A stretch of 8,103 nt of DNA from Lachnospiraceae bacterium UBA4380 (GTDB lineage Bacteria; Bacillota; Clostridia; Lachnospirales; Lachnospiraceae). The notes below the pieces were generated by a model. It searched no databases. It was given only the letters and a program-made list of their open reading frames with translations, and was not told where the DNA came from. Location of the stretch: positions 15,091 through 23,193 of the forward strand of contig DGRU01000110.1 in assembly GCA_002390025.1 (NCBI GenBank), given 5' to 3'. Below are positions 1 through 5,799 of this stretch, piece by piece. The number at the start of each line of letters is the position of its first letter. Positions within the stretch are counted from its first letter, which is position 1. The position numbers and the translations under genes were made by a program.

Positions 1-3000
1 TTCAAGGCACATATCACCGGTTCCCGCACCGATGCCGGCACCGGCGACCTGACCATCGAATCCTACCAGATCCTCGATGAGGATGGAACGGACGTCACAG
101 ACCAGTTCTCGAACGTGGAGATCGTAGAGAGTACGCTGACCATCGACCCCGCTCCCGCTGCGGTCACGACGGGCTCTGCTTCCAAGCTCTACGACGGCAC
201 GCCCCTGACCAGCAGTGAAGCTTCCGTCTCCGGCATAGTGGATGCGGACAAGGATGCCGTGAAGGTCACCGCAACGGGCTCCATCACCGAGATCGGAACC
301 GCGGAAAACACCTACACCATCGACTGGGGCACTGCCAAGAGCAGCAACTACACCCTGTCCGAGACGCTCGGAACCCTGGAAGTGACGCAGAATGACACAG
401 AGGTCACTTTCACAGCGCCCTCCGACAGCAAGACCTATGACGGAACCCCTCTCCAGGCAGGAGAAGTGACTGTCACAGGACTTCCAGAGGGCTTTACCTA
501 CACTGCCGCTGCTTCCGGCTCACAGACCGACGCTGGCAGCAGCGAGACAGCTGTGGATTCCTACAAGATCCTCAATGCGGACGGAAATGATGTCACAGCA
601 GGTTTTTCCAACATCAAGACAGTAAAAGGCACGCTGACGGTCAATCCCGCTGCTGTCACCATCACGACAGAATCCGCCTCCAAACAGTACGACGGAAAGC
701 CTCTGAACGGAACAGTTTCCGTCTCCGGAATTCCGGATGCGGAGAAGGAGAAAATCAAAGTCACCGCAACGGGCTCCATCACCGAAGTCGGCACTACCGA
801 GAGCAGCTACACCATCGACTGGGGCGATGCAAAGAGCAGCAACTACACTGTTTCCGAGACCATCGGAACCCTGGAAGTCACCAAAAACAGCACCGAGATC
901 ACCTTTACATCCGCCTCGGCAGAAAAGACCTATGACGGAACGCCCCTGACTGCCACAGCCGTGACGGCTGAGGGCCTGCCGGACGGCTTTACCTTCGTCA
1001 GCTCTGCCGGCGGCTCCTTCGCAGTGATCAACGCCGGATCCTATCCTAACTCTTTTGACGACATGTCCTACTCCTTTGTCGATGAGAACGGGAACGAGAT
1101 GGCCGGCTGGCGTAAGGCGATGATAAAAAATGCGGACGGCAAAGATGTCACGGACAATTTCTCCAACCTCAAGTTCGTCGAAGGCACCCTGACCATCAAG
1201 GCCCTGGATGTTATTTTTGAACTGAACAGCTATGATACCGAATTCAACGGACAGAAGGTCCTTCCCGACGGCATGGACGGCACTTATGGGGACGGCGGTG
1301 AAGTTGACGAAGAATACGAGAACATGGAAGTGGACGAATTCAACTGCCCCGTCCACCTCACCTGTGCCTACAGACTGACAGGCGGAGGAGAGATTCAGAT
1401 TGACGTCGACGGCTACTCCGATGCGGGAACCTATGACTATGAACCTGTCAAGACCTTCCTGGCAGGAACAGAGAGCAATTACAATGTTTCCTATACCAAC
1501 ACCGGATTTACCATTTCACCCCTCACGGTCAATCTGAATGTCAAAGACGGCTCATGTGTCGTTGACGGCGGCTATCACCAGGCAGAACTGATCGGCGCAA
1601 GCTGCGGCGAAGAGACAGCCATGCTCTCCAGTCTCGGTGAGAACGAATGGCGCCTTGCCGGATACACAATTTTCCCCAGTGAATACATCGATGTAAAAAT
1701 GGAAGACGGAGGAGGTCTCGACGCCGGTACGTATCCGATCACTTACTCCTATAGCTACGGCAATAATGACCCTGGCAATTACAAGATCATTGAGCCAACG
1801 GTCACCAAAACAGTCATTGAACCTCTGATTTTTTCAATCGACCTGGGCGGCCACGAGATCACTTATGACAGCATCATGCACGGCGGCTACCTGACAGTCA
1901 AATATGAAAACGGCCCCAGCACCGGGGAAGAGCTCATGGCTTACAAGGAAAATCAGACCGTCAGCGGTATCATCACCAACAGTTATACACTGCCCATCGG
2001 CGGCGATCTGACCATAGTGGCAGGCAATGCCGGACCGGATGCGGGCACCTACAAACTGGACTGCGAGACTACTTTCAATGCCGGCAATTCGGACAACTAC
2101 AAGCTGAATATCACCGGGGACGAGCTCATCATCAATCCCAGGTCTGTCCCCCTTGAAACCGGCTCCGCAGAAGAAACCTATGATCCAGCCAACCCCGATA
2201 AGCCGGTCACAAACAGCGAAGCTGTCATCCACAACCTCGCATTTGATGATCAGGAAGCAGTGACCGTCACCGCCACCGGCGCCCAGATCGAAATCGGATC
2301 TTCGGCAAATACCTACAGCATTGACTGGGGAAGTGTTAATCCCGACAATTACATCATTGTTGAACACCTTGGAACTCTGACCAAGAAGGCACCCACAGGC
2401 GGCATCGACATCATAGATGATCCCATGGGCCACTCGGAAAAATCAAAGGACAGCAAAGCCGGCAGCTCTGCCGACACCGGCTCCTCTGCAGACAAAGACA
2501 AAGACGCAGCGGACGACGGCAGCAAGACCGGTTCGGACCAGTCCGATGACAATTCGAAAAAAGAAGACCAGACGCCTGAACAGCCTGACAACGATTCTAA
2601 AAAAGAAGAACCGAAGGACCAGACACCGGATCAGTCCGACAAGGATTCTAAAAAAGAAGAACCGAAGGACCAGACACCGGATCAGTCCGACAAGGATTCT
2701 GAAAAAGAAGAACCGAAGCACCAGACACCGGATCAGTCCGACAACAAATCTGAAAAAGAAGACCAGACGCCTGATCAGCCTGAAAAGCCTGAGAACAATT
2801 CGAAAAACGAAGAACAGAAGGAACAGAAAGAACAGGCCTCCGAACAATCCGGAAAATCTTCTGAAAAAAATGATTCGAAGGCAGAACAGCCCGCCAAGTC
2901 TTCTGAGAGCAAGGAAAACAAAGAAAGCACAGTAACAAAAGAAAGCAAAGATTCGAAGGCTGAGCAGCCCGCCCGGAGTTCCGAGAGCGACACGAGTAAG

Positions 3001-3078
3001 GAATCGAGTAAAGAAGCAAGTAAAGAAACAAGCAAAGAAGCAAGTGAATCCGATTCTCCGGCTGTTCCCCAAGAGTAA
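1..3078 (+). CDS. MBG-domain repeat surface/secreted protein, 5' partial, with charged repeat tail
   Basis: The frame is open from base 1, so the real start lies upstream; a GTG at 115 is internal because the repeat fold continues before it. The 1025 visible residues hold MBG-type (mostly-beta, 'YDGTPL') domains: a partial one at 1-49, then about 52-130, 131-216, 217-295 and 296-400, three divergent ones at 401-507, 508-608 and 609-713, and a last one at 714-796. The typical signatures are SKxYDGTPL, VTATGSITEIG, YTIDWG and GTLxV at each domain end. From about 811 to the end the chain is Ser/Lys/Glu/Asp/Gln-rich, low in hydrophobic residues, with 14-17-residue tandem repeats. Such proteins are usually exported, stalk-like adhesins of Clostridia. 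No LPXTG motif, membrane segment or SLH domain is visible in this part, so anchoring must be N-terminal or absent. The specific ligand is unknown. A terminator follows at 3123. Confidence 0.88.
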   Translation, partial: FKAHITGSRTDAGTGDLTIESYQILDEDGTDVTDQFSNVEIVESTLTIDPAPAAVTTGSASKLYDGTPLTSSEASVSGIVDADKDAVKVTATGSITEIGTAENTYTIDWGTAKSSNYTLSETLGTLEVTQNDTEVTFTAPSDSKTYDGTPLQAGEVTVTGLPEGFTYTAAASGSQTDAGSSETAVDSYKILNADGNDVTAGFSNIKTVKGTLTVNPAAVTITTESASKQYDGKPLNGTVSVSGIPDAEKEKIKVTATGSITEVGTTESSYTIDWGDAKSSNYTVSETIGTLEVTKNSTEITFTSASAEKTYDGTPLTATAVTAEGLPDGFTFVSSAGGSFAVINAGSYPNSFDDMSYSFVDENGNEMAGWRKAMIKNADGKDVTDNFSNLKFVEGTLTIKALDVIFELNSYDTEFNGQKVLPDGMDGTYGDGGEVDEEYENMEVDEFNCPVHLTCAYRLTGGGEIQIDVDGYSDAGTYDYEPVKTFLAGTESNYNVSYTNTGFTISPLTVNLNVKDGSCVVDGGYHQAELIGASCGEETAMLSSLGENEWRLAGYTIFPSEYIDVKMEDGGGLDAGTYPITYSYSYGNNDPGNYKIIEPTVTKTVIEPLIFSIDLGGHEITYDSIMHGGYLTVKYENGPSTGEELMAYKENQTVSGIITNSYTLPIGGDLTIVAGNAGPDAGTYKLDCETTFNAGNSDNYKLNITGDELIINPRSVPLETGSAEETYDPANPDKPVTNSEAVIHNLAFDDQEAVTVTATGAQIEIGSSANTYSIDWGSVNPDNYIIVEHLGTLTKKAPTGGIDIIDDPMGHSEKSKDSKAGSSADTGSSADKDKDAADDGSKTGSDQSDDNSKKEDQTPEQPDNDSKKEEPKDQTPDQSDKDSKKEEPKDQTPDQSDKDSEKEEPKHQTPDQSDNKSEKEDQTPDQPEKPENNSKNEEQKEQKEQASEQSGKSSEKNDSKAEQPAKSSESKENKESTVTKESKDSKAEQPARSSESDTSKESSKEASKETSKEASESDSPAVPQE
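157..1200 (+). repeat. Two copies of a ~495-bp A+B MBG domain pair
   Basis: Within the MBG protein two domain subtypes alternate. Type A carries VTATGSITEIG and YTIDWG; type B carries SKTYDGTPL, GLPxGFT and NADGxDVT. The pair A+B is repeated. The 26-base stretch starting at 265 recurs unchanged at 760, the end of the YTIDWG codons at 330 recurs at 825, and the type B start at 433 recurs at 928, all 495 bases apart. The first codons of the pair are 498 apart because the second copy lacks one residue. The partial domain at 1-147 is also type B, so the alternation extends upstream. The second B domain is longer than the first because of extra residues around 345-370. Confidence 0.8.
2551..2787 (+). 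repeat. Tandem repeats in tail: 42-51-51-51-42 bp (14/17-residue units)
   Basis: Three 51-bp units run at 2593-2643, 2644-2694 and 2695-2745, encoding DSKKEEPKDQTPDQSDK twice and then a variant with E for K and H for D. They are flanked on each side by a 42-bp unit that lacks three residues (NSKKEDQTPEQPDN at 2551-2592 and KSEKEDQTPDQPEK at 2746-2787). The first two 51-bp units are identical base for base, which suggests recent duplication by slippage or unequal recombination. Copy number probably varies between strains. The encoded segment is highly charged and probably an extended spacer. Confidence 0.9.
2995..3048 (+). repeat. 12-bp SKEA/SKET tetrapeptide repeats at protein C-terminus
   Basis: The last part of the MBG protein tail is a run of tetrapeptide units (SKES, SKEA, SKET, SKEA) built from near-identical 12-base codon blocks such as agtaaagaagca. 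A related longer pair, DSKAEQPAKSSES and DSKAEQPARSSES, lies just upstream near 2874 and 2953. The region is a low-complexity spacer rather than a folded domain. Confidence 0.75.
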
Positions 3079-3122
3079 GCAAGTTGGAACATGCCCGGGT
3101 AGGAACATTTCTAAGTGCACCT

Positions 3123-3171
3123 AAAATATACTGCCTGCTGCATTTATTTGCGGCCGGCAGTATATTTTTTT
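3123..3171 (+). terminator. Rho-independent terminator after the MBG protein gene
   Basis: A perfect 13-bp inverted repeat pairs 3123-3135 (aaaatatactgcc) with 3156-3168 (ggcagtatatttt) around a 20-base loop, and the right arm runs into a seven-T tract ending at 3171. It lies 45 bases after the stop codon at 3076-3078, the right place to end that transcript. The loop bases tgctgca (3136-3142) are complementary to tgcagca (3171-3177) just past the T tract, so an alternative fold is possible. Confidence 0.88.
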
Positions 3172-3204
3172 GCAGCAGCAGAAAGACAAGAAAGAATTCC
3201 TGTA

Positions 3205-3252
3205 GACTATTAAAGAGATTATTACGGTGACTATTAACGAGTCTATTAACGA
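3205..3252. promoter_or_regulatory. Four-unit 12-bp direct-repeat array, candidate operator
   Basis: Four consecutive 12-base units are visible: gactattaaaga (3205), gattattacggt (3217), gactattaacga (3229) and gtctattaacga (3241). The last two share 11 of 12 bases; units 1 and 2 are more diverged. Consensus is close to GACTATTAACGA. The period of 12 is a little over one helical turn, so a DNA-binding protein could contact neighbouring units on roughly the same face. The array is noncoding and lies 130 bases upstream of the LRR gene start, after the previous gene's terminator. The reverse strand reads CGTTAAT, which partly fits the half-site core of LytTR-family regulators, but the spacing differs from the usual 21-22 bases. 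No binding protein can be named with confidence. Confidence 0.5.
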
Positions 3253-3366
3253 ATGTTTCCAAAAAACAAGATAAGGGGCGGAGAAGTTAAGGGAACCTGT
3301 GGTAAAATAATAATCGGATGTAGATAAAATAACGGCACAAATTTCAGAATTTTCAACAATTAGAGT

Positions 3367-3372
3367 AGGAGG
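3367..3372 (+). promoter_or_regulatory. Ribosome binding site of the LRR gene
   Basis: A perfect AGGAGG ends nine bases before the ATG at 3382. It fixes that start codon, which is also followed directly by a good signal peptide. Confidence 0.9.
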
Positions 3373-3381
3373 AAAAGTGCC

Positions 3382-5589
3382 ATGAAGAAGAAATTGCTTC
3401 TTTCTTTAATCACTGTTTTTATTTTCATTCTGATGGCGGTTCCCGCATTTGCCGAACAGTCCGGTGACTGGGAATATGAGCTGTCCGATGTCGGTCTGAT
3501 GATCACAGCCTACCACGGCACCGACAAGGACGTGGAAATCCCTGCCGAGATTGACGGCTATAAGGTGTCCGCCATCGGCAAGCAGGCATTTAAAGATAAC
3601 ACCACCATGACCAGTCTTGTGATCCCGGAAGGAATCTCCAAAATCTATGCGGAGGCCTTCCTCGGATGCAACGCACTCTCCCGCGTCGAGTTCAATGCCA
3701 AGAACTGTACCGCTGTGGAAGTGCAGACGTATGACGGCAATAAAGGCGTCGGTATTTTCTCCGGTGCCGGATCGGCCTCTCCCAACGGTCTGGAAGTCGT
3801 CTTCGGCGACAATGTTTCCAAAGTGCCCGATTACCTCTTTGATACGGCCAGTATCGACAAGGATTACCATAGAGGCTCCGCTTACGCCTATGTCACTTCC
3901 GTCACTTTCTCCGGCGGCGTCAAAGAGATCGGCGCCTGCGCCTTCCGCGGCTGCCAGGATCTGGAGACCGTCACCTTCGGCGGAAAGGAAAAGAGCATCG
4001 GAAATGACGCCTTCTACGGATGCAAAGCCCTCAGGGAGCTGGAATTCACAGATGCGCTCACGACCATCGGCGATCAGGCGTTCTGGGGTGTTACCTCTCT
4101 GGAAAGCATTTCCTGGGGAAACAGTCTGGACACGATCGGAGTTGCTGCCTTCCAGGGATGCACATCTCTGGAAAAGGTCGAGTTTGTCAGTCCTCTTACC
4201 ACGATCGGCAAGCATGCCTTTATGGAATGCACCGGCCTGAAAGAGGTCCTCTTCCCCGAATCCCTGACCTACCTGAATGCCGAGGCCTTCTGCGGATGCA
4301 TTAAGCTGGAGAAGGTCACTGTGAACAGCAAAAACCTCACAGTGCCTCCCATCCAGACCTATGACAGCAGTAAGGGAATCGGTGTCTTCTCGGGTGCCGG
4401 TTCTGCATCCGTCAACGGCCTGCATGTTATGATCGGCCCCAAGGTGTCCAAGGTTCCCGACTTCCTCTTTGATACTGCCAGTATCGACAGGGACTACCAC
4501 CGCGGTTATGACTACGCCTATGTCACTTCGATCACCTTTGCGGACGGCGTCAGGGAGATCGGCGAGGCGGCCTTCAGAAGCTGCCAGACCCTGGAAAAGA
4601 TCACTTTCTCCAATAGCATTGAGACCATCGGCAAAGAAGCCTTCTGGGGATGCACGGCACTTCCGGAAATGACCTTGGGCAAAAAGCTCATCACCATCAA
4701 AGAAAGCGCTTTTGCCGGTGACACAGGCCTGGAAAAGATCGTCTGGGGTGAAAGCCTGGAGACCATAGAAGCCCATGCATTCGACGGCTGCAATTCCCTG
4801 ACGGAGCTCCACCTGGTCAATCCTCTCACCACAATCGGCTTCGGCGCATTCCAGAACTGCACGGCACTGGAGAAGCTCATCCTTCCCGAAACGCTGACAA
4901 GCCTGGGAGGACAGGCCTTCTGCAGCACCACCAGACTCAACAAGGTGATCGTCCTCAGCAAGAACCTGACAGTATCCGAAGTGCAGACCTATGACGGCAA
5001 TAAGGGTGTAGGTGTTTTCTCGGGCTCAGGCTCCGGTTCCACGAAAGGCCTGGAAGTCATCATTTACAAAGGCGTCACCACAGTCCCCGCCTTCCTCTTC
5101 GACACAGCAAGCCTGGACAGGGACTACCACCGCGGCTATGATTACGCCTATGTCACCAAAGTCACCTGCGCTTCCACTGTCACAGAAGTCGGCGACTGCG
5201 CCTTCCGCAGCTGCCAGAATCTCGAAAACGTCCACTTCTACAGCAAGGACGTAACCTTCGGCGAGGAAGCCTTTGAGAACTGCACCAACAGGGACTTCCA
5301 CATCGAAGGACCTTCCGGCGGAACCCTTCGGACCAACGCAAAGGACATCGACTTCAATTTCACGGCCAACGAAGATCCCGAATCCCTGGAGGAAATCGAG
5401 GAGCCCGAAAAGGCAGATCCTGCCAACCTCTACTCTCCCGCTACTGACAAGACTTCCGGCACAGACACAGATGATACAGGAGCGTCTGATACAGAGCCTG
5501 CTTCCGATGACACCTGGACCTGCCCCAACGGCCACGCCGGCAACACCGGCAACTTCTGCCCCCAGTGCGGCGCTCAGAAGCCGGAATGA
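3382..5589 (+). CDS. BspA-type leucine-rich repeat (LRR_5) secreted protein with C-terminal zinc ribbon
   Basis: The 735-residue product starts with a classic signal peptide: MKKK, a hydrophobic core to about residue 20, and likely cleavage after AFA (residue 24). Residues 30-80 are the usual BspA entry (ITAYHGTDKDVEIPAEIDGYKV, then IGKQAF). BspA-type LRRs of the pattern 'IGxxAFxxCxxLexvxf' run from about 65 to 655 and end in a capping stretch (GGTLRTNAKDIDFNF). They are interrupted three times by an insert with VQTYDGNKGVG, FSGAGSAS, FLFDTAS and DYHRGYDYAYVT. An acidic Ser/Thr/Asp/Glu linker (about 657-711) leads to a zinc-ribbon-like end with C714, H718, C726 and C729. BspA-family proteins act outside the cell in adhesion, and this role is inferred from the family only. 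No LPXTG or membrane anchor is visible. The gene has its own ribosome binding site and is followed by hairpins, so it is probably monocistronic. Confidence 0.92.
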   Translation: MKKKLLLSLITVFIFILMAVPAFAEQSGDWEYELSDVGLMITAYHGTDKDVEIPAEIDGYKVSAIGKQAFKDNTTMTSLVIPEGISKIYAEAFLGCNALSRVEFNAKNCTAVEVQTYDGNKGVGIFSGAGSASPNGLEVVFGDNVSKVPDYLFDTASIDKDYHRGSAYAYVTSVTFSGGVKEIGACAFRGCQDLETVTFGGKEKSIGNDAFYGCKALRELEFTDALTTIGDQAFWGVTSLESISWGNSLDTIGVAAFQGCTSLEKVEFVSPLTTIGKHAFMECTGLKEVLFPESLTYLNAEAFCGCIKLEKVTVNSKNLTVPPIQTYDSSKGIGVFSGAGSASVNGLHVMIGPKVSKVPDFLFDTASIDRDYHRGYDYAYVTSITFADGVREIGEAAFRSCQTLEKITFSNSIETIGKEAFWGCTALPEMTLGKKLITIKESAFAGDTGLEKIVWGESLETIEAHAFDGCNSLTELHLVNPLTTIGFGAFQNCTALEKLILPETLTSLGGQAFCSTTRLNKVIVLSKNLTVSEVQTYDGNKGVGVFSGSGSGSTKGLEVIIYKGVTTVPAFLFDTASLDRDYHRGYDYAYVTKVTCASTVTEVGDCAFRSCQNLENVHFYSKDVTFGEEAFENCTNRDFHIEGPSGGTLRTNAKDIDFNFTANEDPESLEEIEEPEKADPANLYSPATDKTSGTDTDDTGASDTEPASDDTWTCPNGHAGNTGNFCPQCGAQKPE
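3574..5289 (+). repeat. Three 630-bp supermodules inside the LRR gene
   Basis: The LRR protein is built from a 210-residue block used three times: 3574-4203, 4204-4833 and 4834-5289 (the last incomplete). The period is exact. The IG.xAF codons sit at 3574, 4204 and 4834, and the VQTYDG/IQTYDS codons at 3721, 4351 and 4981, each 630 bases apart. Each block is an LRR pair, the non-LRR insert ending in DYHRG.xYAYVT, and further LRRs. The insert is the best-conserved part, nearly identical between blocks 2 and 3 (DRDYHRGYDYAYVT at 4489 and 5119). Duplication of a whole block is the simplest origin. Confidence 0.92.
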
Positions 5590-5630
5590 GACACGTGTCA
5601 GGGTGTCACGGGGACGGTTCTTGTGTCACA
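5590..5630. repeat. REP/RAYT-like palindromic remnant
   Basis: Directly after the LRR gene stop lies a perfect 10-base palindrome, gacacgtgtc (5590-5599), followed by two copies of gtgtcac that bracket ggggacggttctt. From memory, the ggggacggttct core with flanking gtgtca motifs is a recurring noncoding element in many bacterial genomes, often next to Y1 (IS200-like, RAYT) transposase genes. No transposase is present here. The assignment rests on motif resemblance only. Confidence 0.5.
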
Positions 5631-5638
5631 TAAATAAA

Positions 5639-5688
5639 TCAAGAAACTGCCTGCCGTATCAACTGATATGCGGCAGGCTGTTCCTTGA
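5639..5688. terminator. Long hairpin between the LRR gene and the next gene, probable terminator
   Basis: Arms at 5639-5656 (tcaagaaactgcctgccg) and 5671-5688 (cggcaggctgttccttga) pair over 18 positions with two mismatches, including eight consecutive strong pairs gcctgccg/cggcaggc. The 14-base centre has a smaller tatca/tgata pairing. The following bases are AT-rich but lack a clean T run, so termination efficiency is uncertain. The near symmetry could allow it to work on both strands. Confidence 0.6.
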
Positions 5689-5727
5689 TATTAAAACAAA
5701 ATAAATAAAAACACAGAAGCTGAACGA

Positions 5728-5745
5728 ATCTGTTAACAAACAGAT
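5728..5745. promoter_or_regulatory. Perfect 7-bp inverted repeat, candidate operator
   Basis: The sequence atctgtt-aaca-aacagat is a perfect 7-base inverted repeat with a 4-base spacer, 55 bases before the GTG start at 5800. The size suits a dimeric repressor or activator site. The surrounding bases contain further AACG cores at about 11-14-base steps (5723, 5746, 5757, 5771), which recall the array before the LRR gene. Which protein binds is unknown. Confidence 0.4.
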
Positions 5746-5782
5746 AACGTCAATCAAACGTTACTCTTTCAACGATATTTTC

Positions 5783-5790
5783 AAAGGAGG
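5783..5790 (+). promoter_or_regulatory. Ribosome binding site setting a GTG start
   Basis: AAAGGAGG ends nine bases before GTG at 5800. This strong site, together with the signal peptide that follows immediately, supports GTG as the start; there is no in-frame ATG between the site and the signal peptide core. Confidence 0.88.
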
Positions 5791-5799
5791 AAGATTCCT

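Larger units (their letters stand above)
3172..3381. other. Intergenic region upstream of the LRR gene
   Basis: No gene is seen here. The segment is AT-rich and contains the 12-bp repeat array at 3205-3252. A possible but weak -10 box (TAAAAT at 3325-3330) follows it, but I see no convincing -35 hexamer at the usual distance. The ribosome binding site of the next gene closes the region. Confidence 0.6.

Noticed and set aside
520..1356. Minus-strand 278-residue frame opposite the MBG domains
   Set aside because: Shadow of the plus-strand repeats; no start signals and no recognisable domain.
2417..2935. Plus-strand frame rich in Lys/Arg (KKKNRRTRHRISPT repeats)
   Set aside because: It is the shifted reading of the 51-bp tail repeats of the MBG protein. 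The true frame continues from the beta domains and ends just before a terminator.
3086..3108. Direct repeat ggaacat at 3086 and 3102 just after the MBG gene
   Set aside because: Only seven bases, with no further structure; likely chance.
3205..3252. CRISPR-like or plasmid iteron interpretation of the 12-bp array
   Set aside because: Units are only 12 bases with no spacers, so not CRISPR. There is no replication gene or DnaA-box cluster to support an origin.
3325..3330. TAAAAT as the -10 box of the LRR gene promoter
   Set aside because: No acceptable -35 box lies 16-18 bases upstream, so I did not annotate a promoter.
3406..4812. Long minus-strand reading frame (468 residues) opposite the LRR gene
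   Set aside because: It mirrors the repeat structure of the plus-strand gene, has no membrane, signal or domain logic and no ribosome binding site. Long antisense frames are expected opposite GC-biased repeat codons.
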